Translations under genes and position numbers: made by a program | Assembly: GCA_910585385.1 (NCBI GenBank) | Contig: CAJUDV010000038.1 | Span: 1-19,297, forward strand | Length of the DNA: 19,297 nucleotides | Direction of reading: 5' to 3' | From: an uncultured Oscillibacter sp. | GTDB taxonomy: Bacteria; Bacillota; Clostridia; Oscillospirales; Oscillospiraceae | Notes under the pieces: generated by a model | Databases searched by the model: none | What the model saw: the letters and a program-made list of their open reading frames with translations, nothing else | What the model was told of the DNA's origin: nothing | In this document: positions 6,669 to 13,559 of the stretch, piece after piece | How the letters are laid out: each line of letters starts with the position of its first letter | How positions within the stretch are numbered: position 1 is the stretch's first letter

Positions 6669-7582
6669 GAGGGAGATACGGCCTGCTTCTGGGCGCCGTT
6701 CTGCTGGCGCTCCTGTGCGCCGCCTGTGGCCCGGCGGAGGGGGAGGCGGAGGAGAACGGCTACCTCCTCTATTTCCGGGAGAAGGATTTAACGGCTTCCT
6801 CCGGCGGCGATGTCTTCCAGACGGAGGCGGTGGAGATAGAGGAGGGACTGGACACCCAGACGGCGGTGGAAAATCTGGTGAAACACCTGCTGGAGGGCCC
6901 GCGGAGCGAGCTGCTGCGGGGAACGCTGCCCGCCGGCACCACGCTGCTGTCGGCCCGGGTGGAGGGCAGCCGGGCGGTGGTGGACTTCTCCGCGGCTTAC
7001 AGCACCCTCTCCGGCGTGCGGCTGACCATGGCGGACTACGCTGTGACGCTGACGCTGACGCAGCTGCCGGAGATCACCTCCGTGAAGATCACCGTTCAGG
7101 GCCAGGAGCTGGCCTACCGGGACAAGCAGGTATTTACTGCCCGGGACGTGCTGCTTTCCTCTGAGGAGGACGTGGTGAGCACCGTGGAGGCGGTGCTGTA
7201 CTTCCTGAACGAGGAGGGGAGGCTGACGGAGGAGCGGCGGACGCTGGACCTCTACGAGGGAGACACCCAGGCCGCTGCCGTGATCCGAGCCCTGGAGAGC
7301 GCGCCGGAGACAAAGGGGCTCGTCACAGCCCTACCGGAGGGGTTCCGAGTGCGAAGCGTGTGGCAGGAGGAGGACACCTGCTATGTCAATCTCTCCTCGT
7401 CGCTGATGGGGGGATTGGCGGAGGACCTGCCCCTGGGTACGGCGCTGGATTCCCTGAGCCGCTCTCTTTGCTCTTTGGACGCTGTGAGCGAGGTGCGCTT
7501 CCTGGTGGACGGGGAGTTTGAGGAGCGATATGGGGGCGTGGATTTGTCCGAGCCCTACACGAACGCCATGAACGGCGGATAG
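6665..7582 (+). CDS. Lipoprotein with two GerMN domains
   Basis: A 305-residue predicted lipoprotein. The signal peptide GRYGLLLGAVLLALLCAAC ends in a lipobox with the lipidated cysteine at C21; the -3 position is Cys, which is slightly atypical. Two GerMN repeats follow: about 55-150 (LVKHLLEGPRSELLRGTLP, then ALSGVRL-like and LTLTQLPEITSVKITVQG) and about 200-290 (VIRALESAPETKGLVTALP, then LGTALDSLSRSLCSLDAVSEVRFLVDGE). GerMN domains occur in Bacillus GerM, which acts in sporulation and germination. They also occur in actinobacterial LpqB, which is encoded beside and modulates the MtrAB two-component system. The start codon overlaps the kinase stop (ATGA), implying coupled translation and a functional link to the kinase. 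A terminator follows. Confidence 0.88.
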   Translation: MRGRYGLLLGAVLLALLCAACGPAEGEAEENGYLLYFREKDLTASSGGDVFQTEAVEIEEGLDTQTAVENLVKHLLEGPRSELLRGTLPAGTTLLSARVEGSRAVVDFSAAYSTLSGVRLTMADYAVTLTLTQLPEITSVKITVQGQELAYRDKQVFTARDVLLSSEEDVVSTVEAVLYFLNEEGRLTEERRTLDLYEGDTQAAAVIRALESAPETKGLVTALPEGFRVRSVWQEEDTCYVNLSSSLMGGLAEDLPLGTALDSLSRSLCSLDAVSEVRFLVDGEFEERYGGVDLSEPYTNAMNGG

Positions 7583-7591
7583 CGGATTGAA

Positions 7592-7625
7592 AGAGACGGC
7601 GGGAGCTTAAGCTCCCGCCGTCTCT
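7592..7625. terminator. Bidirectional terminator between the GerMN lipoprotein and hydantoinase genes
   Basis: A perfect 34-base palindrome (7592-7608 with 7609-7625, arm AGAGACGGCGGGAGCTT). It lies 9 bases past the lipoprotein stop and 11 bases from the convergent hydantoinase stop. The flanking T-tracts are weak. Confidence 0.75.
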
Positions 7626-7636
7626 ATTGTACTTGC

Positions 7637-9013
7637 TTACAGTGAGCACTTGCCCCGGGCCATGTACCGCCCTCGGGGCTCCGGGTCCAGCACCTTGCCC
7701 TTTTCCGCGGCAAGCCCGCCCCGCAGCCACACCTGCCGGACGCCGCCGGAGGTGACAAAGCCCTCGTAGGGGGTGTAGTCCACGTTGGCCACGCAGTCCG
7801 CCGCCCGGATAACGTGGCTGTCGCCGGGGTCGTAGACCACAATGTCGGCGTCGCTGCCGGCCTGGAGTACGCCCTTGCGGGGGAACAGGCCGTAGAGCCG
7901 GGCGGGATTCTCGCACAGGGCCTTGCACATCTGGGCCTCCGTAATGCGCTTGGTGGCCACGCCGTAGGAGTAGATCAGCTCCCCACGGGTCTCCACACCG
8001 GGAAGGCCCCCGGGAATTTTCGTGAAGTCCTCCCGCCCGGCGTCCTTCTGGGCCAGGGTGAAGGAACAGTGGTCCGTGGAGACGGTCTGAATCTCCCCGT
8101 GGCGCAGGGCCCGCCACAGGTCGTGCTGCTCCCACTTCTCCCGCAGCGGCGGAGCGCAGACATACCGGGCGGCGGTGGAGTAATCGCCGTTGCAGTACAG
8201 GCTGTTGTCCAGCAGCAGGTACTGGGGACAGGTCTCCACATAGACCTTCTGTCCCCGCCGCCGGGCCCGCTCCACCTCCTCCAGGGCCTCCTGGCAGGAG
8301 AGGTGGACGATGATCACCGGGCACTCCGCCGCCTGGGCGATGCGCAGCAGCCGGCTTACCGCCTCCGCCTCCGCGCAGGGGGGGCGGGTAGCGGGATGGC
8401 TGGCGGGGGAGAGCTCCCCGGCGTTCTTCCGCTCGGCGGTCATGCCGTCGATGATGCCGGCGCTCTCGCAGTGGACGCCGCAGATGCCCCCCAGGTGCTT
8501 CAATTCTTTCAGCGCCCAGTACAGGTCCCGGTCCCCCACCATCATGGCGGGATAGGTCATGTACATCTTAAAGGAGGAGACGCCTTTGGCAAACATATCC
8601 GGGATCTCCGCCCGGATGGACTCGTTCCAGTCGTCGATGGTCATGTGGAAGCCGTAGTCGCAGAAGGTGCGGCCGCCGGCCTTTTGGTGCCACAGGTCCA
8701 GCCCGTAGTGGAGACTCTCCCCCTTGTTGGGGCAGGCGAAGTCGATGACCGTAGTGGTGCCGCCCCGGAGAGCCGCCCGGCTGCCGGTGTAGAAGTCATC
8801 CGCCGTGGTGGTGCCCGCCACATCTAGGTCAAAGTGGGTGTGGGCGTCGATGAAGCCGGGGAACAGCAGGCAGTGTTCCACGTCCACCACCGTGTCGGCG
8901 GCCTCTCGGATACTCCGTCCGACTCTCGCGATTTTCTCGCCGTCGATCAGGACGTCGGCCCGTTTCACGCCGGCGGCGGACACCACGCTGCCGCCTTTTA
9001 AGAGAGTGCGCAT
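7637..9013 (-). CDS. Dihydropyrimidinase / D-hydantoinase
   Basis: A 458-residue cyclic amidohydrolase with an intact binuclear metal site: H58 and H60 in FIDAHTHFDL, the carboxylatable K149 in SFKMYMTY, H181 in GVHCES, H237 in IIVHLSC and D314 in VSTDHCSF. Family members hydrolyse dihydrouracil/dihydrothymine or 5-substituted hydantoins in the cytosol. Length fits the 455-475 residue dihydropyrimidinase group. GGAGG lies 7 bases upstream of the ATG. No dihydropyrimidine dehydrogenase, beta-ureidopropionase or carbamoylase gene lies beside it, so the physiological substrate is open. Confidence 0.92.
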   Translation of the reverse strand: MRTLLKGGSVVSAAGVKRADVLIDGEKIARVGRSIREAADTVVDVEHCLLFPGFIDAHTHFDLDVAGTTTADDFYTGSRAALRGGTTTVIDFACPNKGESLHYGLDLWHQKAGGRTFCDYGFHMTIDDWNESIRAEIPDMFAKGVSSFKMYMTYPAMMVGDRDLYWALKELKHLGGICGVHCESAGIIDGMTAERKNAGELSPASHPATRPPCAEAEAVSRLLRIAQAAECPVIIVHLSCQEALEEVERARRRGQKVYVETCPQYLLLDNSLYCNGDYSTAARYVCAPPLREKWEQHDLWRALRHGEIQTVSTDHCSFTLAQKDAGREDFTKIPGGLPGVETRGELIYSYGVATKRITEAQMCKALCENPARLYGLFPRKGVLQAGSDADIVVYDPGDSHVIRAADCVANVDYTPYEGFVTSGGVRQVWLRGGLAAEKGKVLDPEPRGRYMARGKCSL

Positions 9014-9131
9014 ATGCGTTCCTCCATTTCATAGATTGATTTGGCCCATCATATCATGTTTTCCGTGGAATTTCCAGCCCAACTTGACCGCCGGGAGAAA
9101 ATCTTTCCATTCTTGGGGGTTCCAGAGGCAG

Positions 9132-9166
9132 TAAAACCGCCATTCGGACATACGTCAGAATGGCGG
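9132..9166 (-). terminator. Terminator of the XRE regulator gene
   Basis: A 9-bp stem (9137-9145 with 9158-9166, arm CCGCCATTC) with a 12-base loop. Read on the minus strand it is followed by TTTTAC. It lies immediately beyond the regulator's stop codon. Confidence 0.6.
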
Positions 9167-9167
9167 C

Positions 9168-9428
9168 TTATTTGCGCCGGCTCGGCGGGTAGGGGGCGGT
9201 CTCGTCGGTGCGGCCTAAGAGGTAGTCCACGCTGGTGTTGAAGTAATCCGCCAAACGGTCCGCCAGCTCCAGGGGCAGCGGACGCTCTCCCCGCTCATAT
9301 TTGGAGTACAGGCTCTGGTCACACAGCAGGTCAGCGGCTACGGTTTTCTGGGCCAGGTCCCGATCCTCCCGCAGATCTCTGATTCTCAGTTTCATATCCA
9401 TCACCAAGTACCAGTATATTTTGTACAT
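9168..9428 (-). CDS. Small XRE-family helix-turn-helix regulator
   Basis: A protein of up to 86 residues with one Cro/CI-type HTH: LRIRDLREDRDLAQKTVAAD, then CDQSLYSKYERGERPLPLELADRLADYFNTSVDYLLGRTDE. This helix pattern and the DYLLG ending are typical of XRE regulators in Clostridia. The start is ambiguous. ATG at 9428 has a weak AGGA site, while the domain proper begins at ATG 9395 (MKLRIRDL). An 11-bp inverted repeat overlaps the upstream start, which suggests autoregulation. The C-terminal 28 residues are nearly identical to those of the decayed copy at 9517-9695. Confidence 0.82.
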   Translation of the reverse strand: MYKIYWYLVMDMKLRIRDLREDRDLAQKTVAADLLCDQSLYSKYERGERPLPLELADRLADYFNTSVDYLLGRTDETAPYPPSRRK

Positions 9429-9458
9429 ATTGTCCTATTGATAAAATGGACAATATGT
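9425..9458 (-). promoter_or_regulatory. Inverted repeat, likely operator of the XRE gene
   Basis: ACATATTGTCC (9425-9435) and GGACAATATGT (9448-9458) are exact inverted copies 12 bases apart, and the right copy continues as GGACAATATGTCC, itself nearly palindromic. They overlap the first possible start codon of the regulator at 9428. Autorepressor binding is inferred from position. Confidence 0.5.
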
Positions 9459-9516
9459 CCTAAAATATAATCGTGGCAATGGTGACGCCGCCGCTCATAG
9501 AACGCCGAACAGCGGT

Positions 9517-9695
9517 TTATTTGCGCCGGCTTGGCGGGTAGGGAGTTTTTTCATCCGTGTGGCCCAGAAGATAATCCACACTGGTGCCAAAGTAATCCGC
9601 CAGACAGCAAAGGGTTTGGTAGGACATCAGTGTCTTCCCATTTCCGTCTGCGTTTTGTCGGAGTCCTCCCGTAGGTCTCTGACCCGCAGTCTCAT
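9517..9695 (-). pseudogene. Decayed XRE-family regulator
   Basis: From ATG 9695 the frame reads MRLRVRDLREDSDKTQTEMGRH and stops. It is clearly homologous to the N-terminus of the neighbouring regulator. In another frame, the rest of the region encodes LADYFGTSVDYLLGHTDE and PYPPSRRK, matching its C-terminus. The middle of the HTH (the YSKYERGERPLP segment) is missing. An internal deletion and a frameshift have therefore destroyed the gene. The DNA around both 3' ends is also alike (TTTGCGCCGGCTCGGCGGG versus TTTGCGCCGGCTTGGCGGG), so the two genes are duplicates or related cassettes. A 73-residue open frame spans it in the second frame, but its first half is not protein-like. Confidence 0.75.
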
Positions 9696-9700
9696 TGAAA

Positions 9701-9919
9701 TCATCCCGTAAAATTATTTTTATCTTTTTCCCAGGCAATCAAATCCCCCGGCTGACAATTCATAATCGTACAGAGCTTATCCAGCGTATCTGTCGTAATA
9801 GGAAGGTCATGCCGAATACGATGAAGCGTCTGCGGATCGATTCCTTCATTCGCTAAAAAATAGTAGGAAATCCTGTGGGATTTCATAAATGTTCGCATCG
9901 GTTCGAATGTAATCGGCAA
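9701..9919 (-). CDS. HTH_26-type (Cro/CI-like) small regulator
   Basis: A 72-residue single-domain DNA-binding protein of the HTH_26 group: ITFEPMRTFMKSHRISYYFL, then DPQTLHRIRHDLPITTDTLDKLCTIMNCQPGDLIAW. The TTG start at 9919 is chosen because family members begin with this I-x-x-x-P stretch. GGGGTG lies just upstream, inside a hairpin arm. ATG 9898 is an alternative. It ends 5 bases before the decayed XRE gene and probably shares its transcript. The coding sequence and upstream region are AT-richer than the chromosome around them, which suggests transfer. It is divergent from the 73-residue protein at 10003 across a palindromic site. Confidence 0.75.
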   Translation of the reverse strand: MPITFEPMRTFMKSHRISYYFLANEGIDPQTLHRIRHDLPITTDTLDKLCTIMNCQPGDLIAWEKDKNNFTG

Positions 9920-9926
9920 ATTATCA

Positions 9927-9948
9927 CCCCATATGCAATTATATGGGG
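9927..9948 (-). promoter_or_regulatory. Hairpin over the ribosome site of the HTH_26 gene
   Basis: CCCCATAT (9927-9934) and ATATGGGG (9941-9948) are exact inverted copies with a 6-base loop. In the minus-strand message the second arm carries the GGGG of the ribosome site, 7 bases before the TTG start, so the hairpin could limit translation. It could instead be an operator. Confidence 0.4.
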
Positions 9949-9949
9949 C

Positions 9950-9996
9950 TTGCTATTTTTTATTATAGTGATTATAATCACTATATTGAAGGAGGT
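9950..9996. promoter_or_regulatory. Divergent promoters with a perfect 22-bp palindromic operator
   Basis: Plus strand: TTGCTA (9950-9955), a 17-base spacer, and a consensus TATAAT (9973-9978), then AGGAGGTG (9989-9996) ahead of the ATG at 10003. Minus strand: TATAAT (9967-9962) with TTCAAT (9990-9985) 17 bases upstream. The palindrome at 9964-9985 is perfect over 22 bp. It overlaps the plus -10 and fills the minus spacer, so one bound repressor could shut both promoters. The divergent HTH_26 protein is the obvious candidate ligand. Confidence 0.65.
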
Positions 9997-10002
9997 GCGG
10001 TT

Positions 10003-10224
10003 ATGGACTACAAAAAAGCCTATTATACGTTGTTCAACGAGATAACGGATACCATCAACTATCTGAATGAGGACTCTTTCCAACCGAGAGGGGACCGCCT
10101 TCGCGTGGCCCGCAATATGCTGATGCTGGCCCAGAGCCGGACGGAGCTGCTGGTCATCTCCCAGCCCAGCGAGGAGGACGAGGTACGAGAGGAAACGCCA
10201 GGGGAAACCGCTCCTTTAACATAG
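10003..10224 (+). CDS. Small protein of unknown function (73 residues)
   Basis: Begins MDYKKAYYTLFNEITDTINYLN and ends in an acidic tail (SQPSEEDEVREETPGE). I do not recognise a characterised family. Similar short proteins with the DYKKAYYTLFNEITDTI opening are, to my memory, common in Clostridia and often lie in mobile or phage-derived DNA. The ATG at 10003 is chosen over an upstream GTG in frame (9943) because AGGAGGTG sits 6 bases before it and because the earlier stretch is the promoter/operator. The protein is predicted soluble and largely helical at its N-terminus. It is controlled by the strong palindrome-bearing promoter and followed by a terminator, so it is a single-gene transcript. 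Confidence 0.7.
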   Translation: MDYKKAYYTLFNEITDTINYLNEDSFQPRGDRLRVARNMLMLAQSRTELLVISQPSEEDEVREETPGETAPLT

Positions 10225-10226
10225 CG

Positions 10227-10259
10227 AATCCGGCGGCCGGAAATGGCCGCCGGATTTTT
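10227..10259 (+). terminator. Rho-independent terminator after the 73-residue gene
   Basis: A 12-bp perfect stem (10227-10238 with 10245-10256, arm AATCCGGCGGCC) with a 6-base loop, ending in TTTTT. It begins 3 bases past the stop codon. Confidence 0.88.
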
Positions 10260-10264
10260 CCCCC

Positions 10265-10293
10265 TTGTCCCGGAAGTTGTTTTTTGCTATACT
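10265..10293 (+). promoter_or_regulatory. Promoter of the radical SAM - ArsC - Dus operon
   Basis: TTGTCC (10265-10270), a 17-base spacer, and TATACT (10288-10293) with an extended TG two bases before it. It lies 27 bases upstream of the first start codon of the operon. Confidence 0.65.
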
Positions 10294-10319
10294 TGCCCTA
10301 TTCGGGAGGAGGTGCCGCT

Positions 10320-11192
10320 GTGCATGAGATCCGCGCAAAGTCCATTCTCTCCTCTGGGAACGGTATCAACATCTACCGGGGCTGCACCCACGGCTGCATC
10401 TACTGCGACTCCCGCAGCGCCTGCTACCAGATGGACCACGCCTTTGAGGACGTGGCGGTAAAGGTCAACGCCCCGGAGCTGCTGGAGGACGCGCTCCGCC
10501 GCAGACGCCGCCGCTGCATGATCGGCACCGGCTCCATGTGCGACCCCTACCTGCCCCTGGAGCGGGAGACCCGACTGACCCGGCGGTGTCTGGAGGTCAT
10601 TGACCGCCAGGGCTTCGGCGTGTCGCTGCTCACCAAGTCCGACCTGGTCCTGCGGGATCTGGACCTCCTGAGACGCATCAACCAAACCGCCAAGGCGGTG
10701 GTCTGCACCACCTTCACCACCTTCGACGAGGACCTCTGCCGCGTTCTGGAGCCCCGCGTCTGTACCACCCGCCGCCGCTTCGAGACGCTGAAAGCCTGCC
10801 GTGAGGCGGGCGTTCGCACCGGCGTGTGGCTGTGCCCCATCCTCCCCTTTCTCAACGACACGGAGGAGAACCTGCGGGGCCTGCTGGAGTACTGCTTCGC
10901 GGCGGGCGTGGAGGCCATTGTCAACTTCGGCATGGGCGTCACGCTGCGGGAAGGGGACCGGGAGTACTTTTACGCCCAGCTGGACCGGCATTTTCCCGGT
11001 ATGAAAGAGCGGTATATCCGCGCCTTCGGGAACCGCTACGAGTGCCTCAGCCCCAATGCCCCGCGGCTGGAGAGAATCTTTCGGGAGGAGTGCCGAAAGC
11101 GCGGCGTCCTCTGGGAGGCGGAGGCGGCCATGGGCTGGCTCATGGAGTTTGAGGACAGACAGGCCGGGCAGCAGCTGGATCTATTTTCATGA
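10320..11192 (+). CDS. SPL-family radical SAM protein (COG1533, SplB-like)
   Basis: A 290-residue radical SAM protein. RGCTHGCIYCDSRS supplies the three cysteines (CxxxCxxC) for the 4Fe-4S cluster that cleaves S-adenosylmethionine. Further family marks are MIGTGSMCDPYLPLE, LLTKSDLVLRDLDLL, and the radical SAM barrel strands up to LCPILPFLNDTEENL. Members are often labelled DNA repair photolyase after the spore photoproduct lyase SplB. However, this short class lacks proof of DNA repair and its substrate is unknown. The GTG start at 10320 is set by GGGAGGAGGT 7 bases upstream; the open frame further 5' runs through the promoter. It is followed 15 bases later by the ArsC-family gene. Confidence 0.82.
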   Translation: MHEIRAKSILSSGNGINIYRGCTHGCIYCDSRSACYQMDHAFEDVAVKVNAPELLEDALRRRRRRCMIGTGSMCDPYLPLERETRLTRRCLEVIDRQGFGVSLLTKSDLVLRDLDLLRRINQTAKAVVCTTFTTFDEDLCRVLEPRVCTTRRRFETLKACREAGVRTGVWLCPILPFLNDTEENLRGLLEYCFAAGVEAIVNFGMGVTLREGDREYFYAQLDRHFPGMKERYIRAFGNRYECLSPNAPRLERIFREECRKRGVLWEAEAAMGWLMEFEDRQAGQQLDLFS

Positions 11193-11207
11193 CAAAGGAG
11201 AATCGCC

Positions 11208-11558
11208 ATGTTATTCGTACACTATCCCAAATGCACCACCTGCCAAAAGGCAAAGGCCTGGCTGGACGCCAAAGGGGTCTCCTATGAGGCCCGGGACATC
11301 AAGCTGGAGAACCCCTCTGCGGAGGAGCTGCGGACCTGGTGGACAGCCAGCGGGAGCCCGCTGAAAAAGTTCTTCAACACCAGCGGCCTCCAGTACCGGG
11401 CCCTGGAGCTGAAGGACAAGCTCCCGGCCATGAGCGAGGAGGAGCAGCTCCAGCTGCTGTCCACCGACGGGATGCTGGTGAAGCGGCCCATCCTGGTGGG
11501 GGAGGACTTCGTCCTGACGGGCTTCCGCCCGGCGGAGTGGGAGGAGAAGCTGCCGTGA
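11208..11558 (+). CDS. ArsC/Spx-family thioredoxin-fold protein
   Basis: A 116-residue protein with the redox motif C9-TT-C12 at the N-terminus (HYPKCTTCQKAKAWLDAKGV) and the family ending KRPILVGEDFVLTGFRPAEWEEKL. This is the YffB/Spx/MgsR branch of the arsenate reductase fold. The CxxC pair resembles the Spx switch, but the regions Spx uses to bind RNA polymerase cannot be judged here. No ars operon genes are nearby, so a classic arsenate reductase role is unlikely. It may be a small thiol reductase. AAAGGAG lies 9 bases upstream of the ATG. It overlaps the next gene by 4 bases (GTGA), implying translational coupling. Confidence 0.82.
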   Translation: MLFVHYPKCTTCQKAKAWLDAKGVSYEARDIKLENPSAEELRTWWTASGSPLKKFFNTSGLQYRALELKDKLPAMSEEEQLQLLSTDGMLVKRPILVGEDFVLTGFRPAEWEEKLP

Positions 11559-12514
11559 TTGTCCGCTGTGACCTGGCCCCTCTGGACGGCATCACAAAGA
11601 GTGTCTTCCGCCGGGTGTGGGGGCGGTGTTTCGGCGGCGCGGACCGGTATTTCATCCCCTTCTTCTCCCCAACCCCCCAGCACGTCCTCACCCCCCGGGA
11701 CCGCCGGGAGCTGGAGATGCTCCCCGGCCTCCGTCAGGTGCCCCAGGTGATGACCTGCCGGGCGGAGGACTTCCTGTGGGCGGCGGAGACCGTAAAGGAC
11801 CTGGGCTATGACGAGGTGAATCTGAACCTGGGCTGTCCCTCCGGCACCGTCACCGCCAAGGGCAAGGGAGCGGGCTTCCTGGCAAAACCGGAGGAGCTGG
11901 ACCGCTTCTTTGATGCCGTGTTCGCCCGTGTCTCCCTCCCCGTCTCCGTCAAGACCCGGCTGGGGGTCCAGTCCCCGGAGGAGTTTGGGCGGCTGCTGGA
12001 GATCTATAACCGCTATCCCATCGCCTGCCTCACCATCCACCCCCGGGTGCGGACGGAGAAGTACCGGGGCCCCATCCACCGGGACGTGCTTGCCACCGCC
12101 CTGGCGGAGAGCCGGAACCCGGTGTGCTGCAACGGCGATCTGCGGACCGTGGCGGAGTGCCGGGATTTTGAGGCGGCGTTCCCCCGGGCGGAACACGTGA
12201 TGATTGGCCGGGGAGCCGTGGCGGACCCGGCCCTGCTGAGAAAGCTCCGGGGCGGCTCCGCCGCCAGCCGGGAGGAGCTGCGGGATTTCACCGCCGCCCT
12301 GTACCGGGAGTACCAGTCCTTTTACGGCCAGGTGAACCCCGCCTCCCAGCGGATGAAGGAGGTCTGGTTTTACCTCATTCACCTCTTTCAGGACGGGGAG
12401 CGGTACGGCGGCAGGATGCGCCGCTCCCGGGGCGCGGCGGAGTATGAGCGCATTGAGGCGGAGATCTTCCGGGACCTGCCTCTGCGGGACCACTCCCAGG
12501 GAGACCTGGTTTGA
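11555..12514 (+). CDS. tRNA-dihydrouridine synthase family protein
   Basis: A 319-residue flavin-dependent TIM-barrel enzyme that reduces uridine to dihydrouridine in tRNA. It shows the order expected for Dus: an opening CDLAPLDGITKSVFRR, then FFSPTPQHVLTPRDRRE, AEDFLWAAETVKDLGYDEVNLNLGCPSGTVTAKGKGAG with the catalytic cysteine in GCPS, VSVKTRLG, LTIHPRVRTEKY, CNGDLRTV and MIGRGAVADP for FMN binding. The GTG start at 11555 overlaps the stop of the ArsC-family gene. The open frame further upstream is a shadow of that gene. Length matches the short Dus subgroup common in gut Firmicutes. Confidence 0.9.
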   Translation: MIVRCDLAPLDGITKSVFRRVWGRCFGGADRYFIPFFSPTPQHVLTPRDRRELEMLPGLRQVPQVMTCRAEDFLWAAETVKDLGYDEVNLNLGCPSGTVTAKGKGAGFLAKPEELDRFFDAVFARVSLPVSVKTRLGVQSPEEFGRLLEIYNRYPIACLTIHPRVRTEKYRGPIHRDVLATALAESRNPVCCNGDLRTVAECRDFEAAFPRAEHVMIGRGAVADPALLRKLRGGSAASREELRDFTAALYREYQSFYGQVNPASQRMKEVWFYLIHLFQDGERYGGRMRRSRGAAEYERIEAEIFRDLPLRDHSQGDLV

Positions 12515-12519
12515 AAAAG

Positions 12520-12553
12520 AGACGGCTGCGGATTGTTCCACAGCCGTCTTTTT
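12520..12553 (+). terminator. Rho-independent terminator after the dus gene
   Basis: AGACGGCTG (12520-12528) pairs with CAGCCGTCT (12541-12549) around a 12-base loop, followed by TTTT. A run of A before the stem would also let it work toward the convergent proC. The remaining 143 bases before proC hold nothing I can identify. Confidence 0.78.
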
Positions 12554-12696
12554 CGCTTTCATCGAAGGTATTTTTAAATCCATAGCAGAGATTTGGCTGG
12601 GGCCGTTCAGAGTTGTCCCCGGTTCCCGGAGCGTCGGATATACGCCGGACAGTAGGCACTGATGCCGGCGGTTGCGCACCGGGAGATGGGGGCGTT

Positions 12697-13521
12697 TCAT
12701 TTCAATTCCAGCGTCTTCTCATAAGAGGCGATGACCGCCTCCATCACGGCGCCGCGAAAGCCCGCGGCCTCCAGCGCCCGAACGCCCTGGATGGTGGCGC
12801 CCCCGGGGGAGCAGACCGCGTCCTTCAGCGCGCCGGGGTGCTGTCCGGACCGCAGCGCCAGCTTGGCGGAGCCCAGCATCATCTGGGCAGCCAGCTCCAC
12901 AGCCTGGGCACGGGGGAGGCCGCAGGCCACGCCGCCGTCCGCCATGGCCTCCAGAAACAAGTCCGCGAAGGCGGGACCGCAGCCGGACACGGCGGACCCC
13001 GCGTCCATCAGCCGCTCCGGCAGGCGGGAAAAGCGTCCCGCACCGGCCATGGCCTCCAGAAAAATCCGTTCCTCCTCCCCGGTGACGCTCTCCCCGCAGG
13101 TGTAGAGAATCATCCCCCTGCCCACCGCCACCGGCGTGTTGGGCATGATGCGGATGACGGGATACGTCCCCCCGGCCAGCTCCTGAACCCGGGCGATGGA
13201 GAGCCCCGCCGCCATGGTCACCAGGACAAAGCGGTCCGGCCGCTCCGCCAGTTCCGGTTTCAGCTCCGTCAGCAGCTGCGGCATCATCTGGGGCTTTACG
13301 CCTAAAAACACATAGTCCGCCCATTTAGCCACACCCACGCCGCCGGAGGCCCGGCAGCCTAGTTCCTCCGCCAGGATCTTTATCTTTTCCGGCGTCCGGC
13401 CGGCAAGGCCGATACAGGCCCCGGGCACGCTTTTCCGGGCCGCCCGGGCCAGGGCCCCGCCCATGTTTCCCACGCCGATAAAGCCCAGCTTCACTCCGCT
13501 GTATGTGGCATCGTTCGTCAT
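12697..13521 (-). CDS. proC: Pyrroline-5-carboxylate reductase
   Basis: A 274-residue enzyme for the last step of proline synthesis, NAD(P)H reduction of pyrroline-5-carboxylate. The Rossmann motif GFIGVGNMGGALARA is near the start. Then come VFLGVKPQMM, RIMPNTPVAVGRGM, AVSGCGPAFADLFLEAMADG and the C-terminal SPGGATIQGVRALEAAGFRGAVMEAV signature. The ATG at 13521 was chosen because an AGGGGGAT site precedes it. The open frame extends 32 codons further, but those residues are not ProC-like and run into the repeat element. It follows proA after a 267-bp structured gap, so it may have its own promoter or be coupled loosely to proBA. Confidence 0.95.
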   Translation of the reverse strand: MTNDATYSGVKLGFIGVGNMGGALARAARKSVPGACIGLAGRTPEKIKILAEELGCRASGGVGVAKWADYVFLGVKPQMMPQLLTELKPELAERPDRFVLVTMAAGLSIARVQELAGGTYPVIRIMPNTPVAVGRGMILYTCGESVTGEEERIFLEAMAGAGRFSRLPERLMDAGSAVSGCGPAFADLFLEAMADGGVACGLPRAQAVELAAQMMLGSAKLALRSGQHPGALKDAVCSPGGATIQGVRALEAAGFRGAVMEAVIASYEKTLELK

Positions 13522-13559
13522 ATAGAATCCCCCTGTTGAATTCGGAATCAGAGATTTTA

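Noticed and set aside
9517..9738. A 73-residue minus-strand protein as an intact gene
   Set aside because: Only its second half matches the XRE family; the first half is the regulator's N-terminus read in the wrong frame, so the locus is a pseudogene.
9701..10224. A toxin-antitoxin pair formed by the HTH_26 protein and the divergent 73-residue protein
   Set aside because: The genes are divergent rather than in one operon, and the 73-residue protein shows no toxin motif I recognise.
11282..12700. A 472-codon minus-strand frame opposite the ArsC-family and dus genes
   Set aside because: Antisense to clear enzyme genes, low-complexity composition, and it runs through the terminator at 12520-12553.
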